Part shown: one piece after another, positions 44,334 to 50,929 of the stretch | Numbering within the stretch: position 1 is the stretch's first letter | Layout: each line of letters opens with the position of its first letter | Assembly (NCBI GenBank): GCA_004193595.1 | Contig: RPGQ01000030.1 | Span: 1 to 50,929 of the forward strand | DNA from: Desulfobacteraceae bacterium Eth-SRB2 | GTDB taxonomy: Bacteria > Desulfobacterota > Desulfobacteria > Desulfobacterales > UBA11574 | DNA: 50,929 nucleotides | Direction: 5' to 3' | Program-made: the position numbers and the translations under genes | Notes under the pieces: generated by a model | Seen by the model: the letters and a program-made list of their open reading frames with translations, nothing else | Told to the model about the DNA's origin: nothing | The model's database searches: none

Positions 44334-45650
44334 TTATGCTCTTTTTATAATATTTGATGTAGCGGCCATCTTTTTTAACGTATCTTCCAGGTCTATGGTC
44401 AGCAGGTTCCGATCCCTTACAAGGATTCTTCCTGCAACGATGACATCCCGCACATCCGAACCCTGAGCCGTATAGATAAGGTGGGATACGGGGTTATACA
44501 TGGGAACCAGGTGGGGCTTTTCGGTATCCACAATAATCACATCCGCCTGTTTGCCTGCTTGGATGGAGCCGATGTCTTTATCAAGTCCTATGGCTTTTGC
44601 ACCGTCTATTGTGGCCATTTTCAATACGGTCCGGGCATCCATGACCGTGGGATCGAGAAGATTCACCTTATGAAGCTTTGCCGCGGTGTCCATTTCCCGG
44701 AAAAGATCCAAATCATTGTTACTGGCGCACCCGTCCGTGCCAAGACCCACGGTTACGCCGGCGTTTAATAGACTCGGAACCGGTGCAATGCCCGAAGCAA
44801 GCTTCATATTGCTCTGGGGATTGTGAGAAACCTTTGACCGGCGTTTTGCGATTATCTCGATGTCATCATCATCCAACCATATGCCGTGAACGATCAGCGT
44901 ATTTTCATCCAAAATGCCGATTCTATCCAGGTAATTGACCGGAGTGGTGTGCTGTTCTGTCTGAATCCGGATATATTCGCTTTTGGTTTCAGCCGCATGT
45001 ATCTGGAAAAAAAGTGCTTTTGAATCAGAGGCGGCCTTGGCCTTTTTTAACGTTTCTTCAGAACAGGTATAAGGAGAATGGCAAAATATTGAGGGGGTTA
45101 TTAAAGGAGATACGCCCTGCCATTTTTCAACAAACCCTACCGCGTTCTTGATATTGTTCGACGGATCAGGCACACCCGGTGCAGGAAAATCGATAACCCC
45201 TTGTCCTAATACTCCCCTGATTCCTGATTTATAAACCGCCGATGCAACATCATCTTCGAAAAAATATCCGTCACAGCAGGTCGTTGTTCCCGAGAGTATC
45301 ATTTCCGCACAAGCCAAAAGTGTCCCCATCCGGACGGTTTCGGGGGTTAAATATTTTGCTTCGCAGGGGAAGATGAATTCATTCAGCCATAGAGCCAAAG
45401 GAAGATCATCGGCAAGCCCTCTAAACAATGTCATGGGAAGATGGGTATGGGTATTTATCAAACCGGGCATAATGATACCGCCGTTGGCATCAATTATTTG
45501 TTCTGCTTCAGGCAGAGGCTTATCATCCACCCGTGCTTCAATCCTTTCGAGCTTTCCTTTGGTTATACAAACCACACCGTTTTCAATGATATCAAAATCA
45601 GAATTAACCGTAATAATGAGACCGTTATGTATGACAATATCAAAACTCAT
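44334..45650 (-). CDS. mtaD: SAH/MTA deaminase-family amidohydrolase, copy 1
   Basis: A 438-residue metal-dependent deaminase of the MtaD/SsnA group. Metal-site motifs: NTHTH (H68/H70), QIHAAETKSEY, and LGTDGCASNNDLDLFREMDTAAKLHK. The family includes 5'-methylthioadenosine/S-adenosylhomocysteine deaminase and the aminofutalosine deaminase of menaquinone synthesis; sequence inspection alone does not separate them. The paralogue at 46,108-47,424 is the same length and diverges on the opposite strand. Confidence 0.88.
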   Translation of the reverse strand: MSFDIVIHNGLIITVNSDFDIIENGVVCITKGKLERIEARVDDKPLPEAEQIIDANGGIIMPGLINTHTHLPMTLFRGLADDLPLALWLNEFIFPCEAKYLTPETVRMGTLLACAEMILSGTTTCCDGYFFEDDVASAVYKSGIRGVLGQGVIDFPAPGVPDPSNNIKNAVGFVEKWQGVSPLITPSIFCHSPYTCSEETLKKAKAASDSKALFFQIHAAETKSEYIRIQTEQHTTPVNYLDRIGILDENTLIVHGIWLDDDDIEIIAKRRSKVSHNPQSNMKLASGIAPVPSLLNAGVTVGLGTDGCASNNDLDLFREMDTAAKLHKVNLLDPTVMDARTVLKMATIDGAKAIGLDKDIGSIQAGKQADVIIVDTEKPHLVPMYNPVSHLIYTAQGSDVRDVIVAGRILVRDRNLLTIDLEDTLKKMAATSNIIKRA

Positions 45651-46107
45651 TTGTTTCCCTTAAATGTCGTCTTCAAAAATTTTTCTTTGGTATTGTAACG
45701 GAATATGAATGTCTGAAAATTCTATAACCCTAATTGATCGAAATTCGAGGATGCCCCAGATTCAAGACATCAAAAGCCGTAGTCATCTACTGCGAGCCCT
45801 TGATAACGAAGAAGATGGGGTATCATCGGATTTCCTGAAAGGTAAACAAAATGGGATTTTTTAATAAATTTATATCTCATTTATAGAAGAGTTATGAATT
45901 TGTATCTGAATTTACAAATAATGAATTATAAATCAAATAAATACAAATTTTTCCCATTTTGTTTACGATCATTTAGGGTATAACACTTCATGATACAATC
46001 CTATTTTATTGTCAAGATCGCTTGACGAATAAGAACACTCCGGGTAAAAAAACAGCACGAATGCCGAGCGGATTAAGACAAAACAAATATCGCCGGGAGG
46101 ATAAATT
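45651..46107. other. Divergent intergenic region with palindromic element
   Basis: An inverted repeat gtaaacaaaatggga (45,842-45,856) and tcccattttgtttac (45,952-45,966) encloses about 95 bp of very AT-rich DNA. It sits between two divergent paralogous genes, so it may be a mobile hairpin or a shared regulatory dyad. The promoters of both genes must lie here; I could not identify them. GGGAGG lies just before the 46,108 ATG and is a good ribosome-binding site. Confidence 0.55.
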
Positions 46108-47424
46108 ATGAAGCAGGCGGATATTATCATAAAAAATGGCACTATTTTGACGTTGGATTCGGAAAATTCTATTTTTGAAAACGGCTTTTTATGTATTCGT
46201 GGCGATAGTATTTCTAAAATCGGGACCGGCAACCCCACATCATTTAAAGCCGAAAAGATCATAGATGCCGGGGGCGGCCTGATTCTTCCCGGCCTGGTGA
46301 ACTGCCATACGCATGCTGCCATGAGCCTTTTCCGGGGGCTTGCCGATGACCTCCCTCTCATGGAGTGGTTAAACAACTACATCTTTCCGGCAGAACGCAA
46401 TATGGACGCGGAGTTTGTTTACATCGGAACCCTGCTTGCCCTCGCAGAAATGATTATGTCCGGCACAACCACATTCTGTGACATGTATCTGTTTGAAGAA
46501 GAAGTGGCAAAGGCGGCTCGAAAAGCCGGGGTAAGGTGTCTGGTGGGAGAAGTCCTGTACGATTTTCCTTCGCCAAATTACGGGCCCGTGGAAAAAGGTC
46601 TGGAGTATACCGAATCGTTGATTCAAAAATGGCAAAAAGATCCCCTGGTATCCATTGCCGTAGAGCCTCATTCCCTTTTCACCTGCAGCCCGGAACTCCT
46701 TACCGCGTCTAATGAACTGGCTTTAAAATATAAGGTTCCGCTGATTATCCATGTGGCAGAGACATTAACTGAAGTTTCCGAAATAAAAGAAAAATACGGA
46801 AAAACACCGGTGAAGCATCTGGATTCACTGGGGCTTTTAGGCCCTCACCTGATCGCAGATCATTGCGTTCATGTGGAGGACGCGGATATAAAAACAATGG
46901 CCGTACACGGGGTTAACGTGGTTCATAATCCGGAAAGCAATATGAAGCTGGCATCCGGTATTGCCCCGATTCCCCAAATGCTTTCACAGGGCTTGACCGT
47001 AGGATTAGGAACGGATGGTTGCGCGTCCAATAACAACCTGGACCTTTTTTCGGAAATGGATACGGCTGCCAAACTCCACAAGGTGAACACCCTTGATCCT
47101 ACGGTCATGGATGCTCTTTCCGTGTTGAAAATGGCAACGATTCAAGGGGCAAGGGTGTTGGGGCTTCAGGATGTCACGGGCTCTTTGGAAGTGGGAAAAA
47201 AGGCGGATGTCATTGTGATAGACACTCATAAACCGCATCTTACTCCCATGTATAACGCAACATCTCATCTGGTTTACGCTGCCAGGGGAAACGATGTCAA
47301 ACACTCCATTATCAACGGTCAGCCGGTTATGGAAAATCGCAAATTACTGACGCTTGATATTGCCGAAATTATGACGCGGGCCAGAGAAACGTCGATTCGT
47401 GTGAGGTCGTGGCTGTCATTTTGA
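46108..47424 (+). CDS. mtaD: SAH/MTA deaminase-family amidohydrolase, copy 2
   Basis: A 438-residue paralogue of copy 1. Motifs are NCHTH (H67/H69), IHVAETLTEV, LIADHCVHVEDADI and LGTDGCASNNNLDLFSEMDTAAKLHKV. It differs at many sites around the substrate pocket, for example AMSLFRGLADDLPLMEWLNNYIF versus PMTLFRGLADDLPLALWLNEFIF. One copy may act on SAH/MTA and the other on a related adenosyl compound; this is inference. A GGGAGG precedes the ATG. Confidence 0.88.
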   Translation: MKQADIIIKNGTILTLDSENSIFENGFLCIRGDSISKIGTGNPTSFKAEKIIDAGGGLILPGLVNCHTHAAMSLFRGLADDLPLMEWLNNYIFPAERNMDAEFVYIGTLLALAEMIMSGTTTFCDMYLFEEEVAKAARKAGVRCLVGEVLYDFPSPNYGPVEKGLEYTESLIQKWQKDPLVSIAVEPHSLFTCSPELLTASNELALKYKVPLIIHVAETLTEVSEIKEKYGKTPVKHLDSLGLLGPHLIADHCVHVEDADIKTMAVHGVNVVHNPESNMKLASGIAPIPQMLSQGLTVGLGTDGCASNNNLDLFSEMDTAAKLHKVNTLDPTVMDALSVLKMATIQGARVLGLQDVTGSLEVGKKADVIVIDTHKPHLTPMYNATSHLVYAARGNDVKHSIINGQPVMENRKLLTLDIAEIMTRARETSIRVRSWLSF

Positions 47425-47510
47425 ATCTTAACCGATAATCAAGGCGTTAATTCAATGGAATCCCTTACACTCTTTTGAACATTAGAAGGCTGGCGGAGTC
47501 CGGTTTAATA

Positions 47511-48257
47511 TCAGGTCAACGCTTCACATAGGTCGGGAAGTTCTTGGATTATTTTATCCAATTCTGTCCTGTCTTTAGTGTGAACCATATCACGAACCAG
47601 GGTAAATTTCATTTGGACCGCTTGGGTGTAACCGAACATTAAGGCGGAAAGCAGAAAACTAAGATCAGAAAAATATCTCCGTGCAAACCATTGATGCCGG
47701 GAAGAAAAATGAGAGGAAATCTCTTCAATCCTATCTGAGGCCTTAAGAAGGGTCTTATCGTCTATAACTTCAGGGCCGTTTGTTTCCACACACAGGCAAT
47801 AGGGCACCTGAAAATCAACGACTTTTTTCGGGAGAGATACTCCCAGGCTTTTCCACTGTTCCTGCAAATGTTTTTTAGCCTTACGATCACGGGCCGCAAG
47901 TGCCTCATAACGGGCTCGCGACCACAGCCCATAGGACCGGCAGCCAAAGAAACGATCCGGGTAAATCCGGCATTCTTGACCCTCTAAAAATGGGCACGAT
48001 GTAATCTCCACGGGATTTAAAAAGAAGTACGTAATTATTTTTTGAATCAATGAGTTTCGCATGGCAGAATTCATTTCCACTAAGCGCCGGATCACCGGCA
48101 GTGCTTCCACCAGGGTCATTTCCGGCAGCATTGAACAGCAATGCGTTTTACGCCGGCATCGGGTTGCCGGCAAAAGTGCATATGTTTCTTTGAGTTCCTG
48201 CAGTTGATGATCTGAAGTCCGCAGCAACTCTCTGATAATATGGGGTGAAAACGTCAA
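47511..48257 (-). CDS. YkgJ-like cysteine-cluster protein
   Basis: The central segment has CRRKTHCCSMLPEM, then CPFLEGQECRIYPDRFFGCRSYGLW, a cysteine pattern of the YkgJ family (putative Zn or Fe-S binding). I prefer a TTG start at 48,257 with GGAG 10 nt upstream; the longer frame to 48,401 overlaps the upstream gene by 83 bp and gives an unrelated leader. This gives about 248 residues. It lies 61 bp after the upstream gene and is probably co-transcribed with it. Confidence 0.65.
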   Translation of the reverse strand: MTFSPHIIRELLRTSDHQLQELKETYALLPATRCRRKTHCCSMLPEMTLVEALPVIRRLVEMNSAMRNSLIQKIITYFFLNPVEITSCPFLEGQECRIYPDRFFGCRSYGLWSRARYEALAARDRKAKKHLQEQWKSLGVSLPKKVVDFQVPYCLCVETNGPEVIDDKTLLKASDRIEEISSHFSSRHQWFARRYFSDLSFLLSALMFGYTQAVQMKFTLVRDMVHTKDRTELDKIIQELPDLCEALT

Positions 48258-48318
48258 TTTATCAGCACTCCAAAAGTTATTTTCACACCTTTTCTCTTTA
48301 TATTTTCCCCTCTTTTCT

Positions 48319-48831
48319 CTATTTTTCGATATAGAAACGCCACTTGCAGAACATATCGTCAGGATGAGGATCCGGAGGGGCAAAAAGGCACTCAACTCCA
48401 ATGGAAGGATCTATTACCTGAGCAAAGCTTGTAAATTCACCCCGGTGCATTTCCTTGCAGTCAAATTCTCCCAGACCGCGCCTGAGCCTGGCTTCCTGTG
48501 TGGGGCATGACGGCACAGAGATAATCACTTCCTCGTCCGATTCTTGAATCTCATATCCTACCAGGATGCACCAGGGGAATAACTTTAGGGCATTCACAAA
48601 ACCTTTAAGGCCCCTTTCCTTGATGTGAAACCGGGAGATCAAATCTTTTGCGGCCATTGCGGACACGCGTCCCCACACCTTTTCATTAAGTCGCTCTGCC
48701 GTGGGCTGGTCAAAGCGCTCCGCCACATAGAGAAACCAAAACGCATCAACCACTCTGTAATGCCATAGGAGAAATTCGATATATTTTCTGAGTTCCGGTG
48801 CATCCATTTCTTCAAAAATATCCATTTTCAT
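48319..48831 (-). CDS. DUF6125-like protein
   Basis: A 170-residue soluble protein. The C-terminal part carries spaced cysteines and aromatic residues ([28 protein letters not shown], then [25 protein letters not shown]), a pattern I associate with DUF6125-type proteins found in anaerobes. I chose ATG 48,831 ([10 protein letters not shown]), which has GGAG 9 nt upstream, over ATG 48,864. Function is unknown. The nearest regulatory signal upstream is a cobalamin riboswitch about 515 bp away, beyond a terminator and two small elements. Confidence 0.6.
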   Translation of the reverse strand: MKMDIFEEMDAPELRKYIEFLLWHYRVVDAFWFLYVAERFDQPTAERLNEKVWGRVSAMAAKDLISRFHIKERGLKGFVNALKLFPWCILVGYEIQESDEEVIISVPSCPTQEARLRRGLGEFDCKEMHRGEFTSFAQVIDPSIGVECLFAPPDPHPDDMFCKWRFYIEK

Positions 48832-48897
48832 GATTTTCTTCTCCTTTTCTATTGCGAACAGCATGCATGTATATTATTAAATTTGGCCAAATGTAAA

Positions 48898-49117
48898 TAG
48901 TGCCCGAACGAAAACTAGGATTTTTCGTTAAGATCAAGGGCAAATCTGCAGGATAGCAGATTTGGACGGCTATCAAGCTGCCCGCAAGGGCGAGGGGCAT
49001 GGATGCCCCGAGTCAACACGAAAATTTTAACCACAGACATACATTGAGTATTTCGAGGATTAAAATTTGAGTCTGACGCAGATATTGGCGAAAAAAACAG
49101 TTTTCGTTCAGGCACTA
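48898..49117 (+). repeat. TAGTGCCYGAACG-ended small element, long form
   Basis: Ends are tagtgcccgaacgaaaact (48,898) and agttttcgttcaggcacta (to 49,117). Reverse-complemented, it matches the element at 17,921-18,065 but has an extra block of about 78 bp with two internal hairpins. The shared core lies at 49,022-49,069. Confidence 0.8.
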
Positions 49118-49120
49118 AAT

Positions 49121-49291
49121 AGGGTCAAGGAGGGGGGTAACACCTGGCCGGGAGATAGCGACCAAAGGAAACTTCTGCCTTTAACCCCCCTCCTTTTCCC
49201 TTTGTGGGTGCTTCCCCTGCCGGTATCAGAGGAAAAAAAAACCCTTCAAACTCATAAAGTTTGAAGGGCTGCACCCAGTTTACTTGACCCT
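49121..49291. repeat. AGGGTCAAG-ended element
   Basis: The ends agggtcaag (49,121) and cttgaccct (to 49,291) form a 9-bp inverted repeat around a non-coding stretch that includes a strong intrinsic terminator. A related aggagggggtcaagg occurs at about 31,475. Confidence 0.5.
49233..49268 (-). terminator. Intrinsic terminator downstream of cobalamin riboswitch
   Basis: On the minus strand, CCCTTCAAACT pairs with AGTTTGAAGGG (11 bp, 5-nt loop) and nine T follow. It ends transcripts coming from the riboswitch about 78 nt after the aptamer, either as its expression platform or because of the element that carries it. Confidence 0.8.
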
Positions 49292-49345
49292 TATTGTATT
49301 TATTAATATACAACACTCTGTTTCACCGCAGAGAGATAAGTATAT

Positions 49346-49510
49346 GTCAAGGCAGGTCTTCTGACTTCCGGCTCATTCTAGTTTCTGCGCCTTCCCACCT
49401 GGTTAAAACCAGTCAGTGGCATATTGCAGATTTCGTCACCGGTCACAGCGGCGGGACCGCTCTCGATTCTCACGGGATTCCCTATTAAGCCAAATCGGCA
49501 CCTTGGTTAT
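49346..49510 (-). ncRNA. Cobalamin riboswitch
   Basis: The minus strand reads ggtgcc, gggaatcccgtgag, gcggtcccgccgctgtgac, gccactg, gggaaggcgc and finally gaagacctgcc, the ordered conserved boxes of the B12 aptamer including the B12 box (gccgctgt..gac) and the terminal agacctgcc. The usual target would be a cobalamin transport, synthesis or B12-dependent gene immediately downstream. Here an intrinsic terminator and two small elements come first, and the next gene is the DUF6125-like one. Confidence 0.9.
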
Positions 49511-49547
49511 ATTCTTAAATAATGTTTTAATATATGTCAAGTCATTA

Positions 49548-49850
49548 AGATGCGTCTGCCAGGGCAAACGCATTTTAATCCCACTACGGGGGAGACCGCT
49601 CCGCGACGGCGTATATCTCTTTCCAACCGACTGAAACTTGTGCTTAAGCACTCGTAAGCCCAAGCCGCACCGGAGGTTTTAAGAACAACTCATCGCTAAA
49701 TTATATCATTGATTTTTTAAGTTATAATTTCATTCGTCTCAGGCTAACGCGTGCTAAAGCCCTTCAAACAGTCAGTCGGTCTCCAAGAGAAACACGCCGT
49801 CTCTACACTGAACTGAAATCAAATGCGTTTACCCTGATGCGTCTGCATCC
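49548..49850. repeat. Non-coding foldback element upstream of riboswitch
   Basis: The left arm (49,549-49,670: tgcgtctgccagggcaaacg, gacggcgtatatctc, accgactgaaac, gtgcttaagcac) and right arm (49,750-49,850) are diverged inverted copies: the right arm reversed has cagggtaaacgcattt, gacggcgtgtttctc, accgactgac, gggctttagcac. The whole can fold into one long stem. No protein is encoded. Confidence 0.65.
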
Positions 49851-49906
49851 AAAATGTGAACTTATTTTTGAGTACGATCTGAGCCTTTATTTATTATGAC
49901 TTGTGT

Positions 49907-50060
49907 TGATGAACTGGTAAAAAGTCCGATTTAGACGGTTTCGTAAAAAGTTCAAACTCAAGGCGTCGCAAATTTTGTAATCATGAGGCGTACTTTTCGT
50001 ACGTTGAATGATTGCTAAATGCAGCACAACGCAGAAGTTGGACTTTTTACGAGACCGTCA
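49907..50060. repeat. TGATGAACTCGTAAAAAG-family repeat, overlaps hydrolase 3' end
   Basis: Reads tgatgaactggtaaaaagtc, then gacggtttcgtaaaaagttc, and ends gactttttacgagaccgtca. It is the opposite-orientation copy of the element at 34,952-35,129. The stop and last codons of the alpha/beta hydrolase lie in its end. Confidence 0.8.
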
Positions 50061-50853
50061 GTGTTTGTACCAGACCCTTAACCGTCCTCATGTAATCATT
50101 CATACCGTAATAAAATATGGTATTGTGATCGGCCCCGGGTATCTTTAGCATTTTTTTATCTGAAGCGGGACAGGCATCAAAAAGGGCCTGCGCATCACTG
50201 AAGGGTATGATATGATCATATTCAGCATGGATAAAACGTGTGGGCTTGTAAAAACTTTGAATTTTATCCATATTGCGAAGCCCCCCTTGATCACGGATTT
50301 CCATGGCATTGATATTCACTCCGAGCAATTTTAGCAGAGGCATGAAATAAGCAAAGCCGCTGTCAATGATGAGTCCGCCTATCTCATCTTGATAGTTTTC
50401 TGCAAGCTCAAGGGCAGAGGCGCTGCCTAAAGACCGTCCCATGACAATCAATGCGCCGGTATATCCATGGGTATTGAGCCACTGCCTGAAATAATCGAAG
50501 ACCGCATGGCAGTCACGCATCATCCCGATTACGGTGGGAGTTCCGGTTGAGCGGCCGTACCCGCGGTAATCTACCGGCAAAAAGTTACTGCCGATACTCG
50601 AGTACATGGGGCCCAAATCGTTATAATCTGATACAATCTCTCCATTGCCATGAAAAAAGAGTATTACCGGAGCAGCCTTATCAAAGCCGTGAAATCGTGC
50701 ACCGATGAAAAGGCCGTCTTCTACGGGTATGTTAAAGTCCTTTACATTCTCACCGGGTGGTGATGTGGATTCTTCGGACCTCGGATGAAATAAAAACCGA
50801 AGAATCTCGGGACGATCAAACGCGGAATAATCGATCTGCGATACATCGTTCAT
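50047..50853 (-). CDS. Alpha/beta hydrolase
   Basis: A 268-residue soluble serine hydrolase. ILFFHGNGE near residue 67 is the oxyanion loop, MGRSLGSAS has the nucleophile Ser141, EYDHIIPF gives Asp213 and GADHNTI gives His243, so the catalytic triad is complete. The cap region is short. It resembles BEM46/DUF1749-like or lysophospholipase-type hydrolases; the substrate cannot be told. The last residues (TVS) and TAA stop are supplied by the adjoining repeat. Confidence 0.88.
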   Translation of the reverse strand: MNDVSQIDYSAFDRPEILRFLFHPRSEESTSPPGENVKDFNIPVEDGLFIGARFHGFDKAAPVILFFHGNGEIVSDYNDLGPMYSSIGSNFLPVDYRGYGRSTGTPTVIGMMRDCHAVFDYFRQWLNTHGYTGALIVMGRSLGSASALELAENYQDEIGGLIIDSGFAYFMPLLKLLGVNINAMEIRDQGGLRNMDKIQSFYKPTRFIHAEYDHIIPFSDAQALFDACPASDKKMLKIPGADHNTIFYYGMNDYMRTVKGLVQTLTVS

Positions 50854-50929
50854 GGATTTACCCTCTTTTGTTTAAGGCCTTTTGAATAGCTCGTCAGGGT
50901 CAATGCGGTTTAAATCCTGTTTTATAATA
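50854..50929. other. Short upstream region at window edge
   Basis: Only 76 bp are available. A GAGGG lies just before the hydrolase ATG and is its likely ribosome-binding site. No other feature is seen. Confidence 0.5.

Noticed and set aside
45651..46107. An SAH or SAM riboswitch before the deaminase genes
   Set aside because: None of the conserved boxes of those aptamers is present; the only structure is an AT-rich palindrome.
1..50929. A CRISPR array
   Set aside because: The many short repeats are inverted or degenerate tandem units without equal-length unique spacers, and no cas gene is present.

Overview
The window looks like chromosome of an anaerobic, Desulfobacterota-like bacterium, probably a sulfate reducer or syntroph. 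That placement is inferred from gene content: two complex I operons without nuoE/nuoF, a selenocysteine formate dehydrogenase, a GSU2403-type nucleotidyltransferase and a cobalamin riboswitch. No taxonomic marker is present.

Layout. 0-4 kb is a worn accessory stretch: a HEPN/MNT pair with a small element inserted in the HEPN gene, a vapC with one in-frame stop, a truncated phosphoribosyltransferase and a GSU2403-family gene. 4.2-16.1 kb (minus strand) is a first complex I-like operon, read nuoA-B-C-D-H-I-J-K, then an MrpD-like subunit, an 82-residue membrane protein, a second long antiporter-like subunit, nuoM and nuoN. Its nuoA-D/H part and the 5' end of the MrpD-like gene are broken by many indels; the rest is intact. 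An IS630-like element follows (16.1-17.5 kb). 18.1-31.3 kb (minus strand) is a second, complete operon: nuoA-B-C-D, a 891-residue selenocysteine formate dehydrogenase/NuoG-like protein, then nuoH-I-J-K-L-M-N. The last 20 kb holds a pseudopilin/lipoprotein pair, adenine deaminase, a decayed inverted copy of part of an RND efflux operon, the intact RND operon, two divergent SAH/MTA-deaminase paralogues, a two-gene unit of unclear function, a cobalamin riboswitch and an alpha/beta hydrolase.

The main result is the second operon. It has no nuoE or nuoF, and the nuoG position holds a formate dehydrogenase whose active-site codon is UGA, followed at once by a bacterial SECIS-type hairpin with a GGUCU apical loop. 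A standard gene caller would split it into two genes. The inferred function is a membrane complex that passes electrons from formate to quinone and pumps ions.

The intergenic DNA is crowded with small non-coding elements: several sets with terminal inverted repeats (TAGTGCCYGAACG, TAGTGTCCATCCA, GAGACCTTTGAAA and TGATGAACTCGTAAAAAG ends), hairpins built from 7- or 8-base repeats, and a shared internal-loop core that recurs in elements with different ends while its stems covary. Three segments (about 10.1-11.0, 12.4-16.64 and 35.45-37.43 kb) carry dense indels that ignore gene borders. They may be real decay or uncorrected sequence, so the pseudogene calls inside them are provisional.
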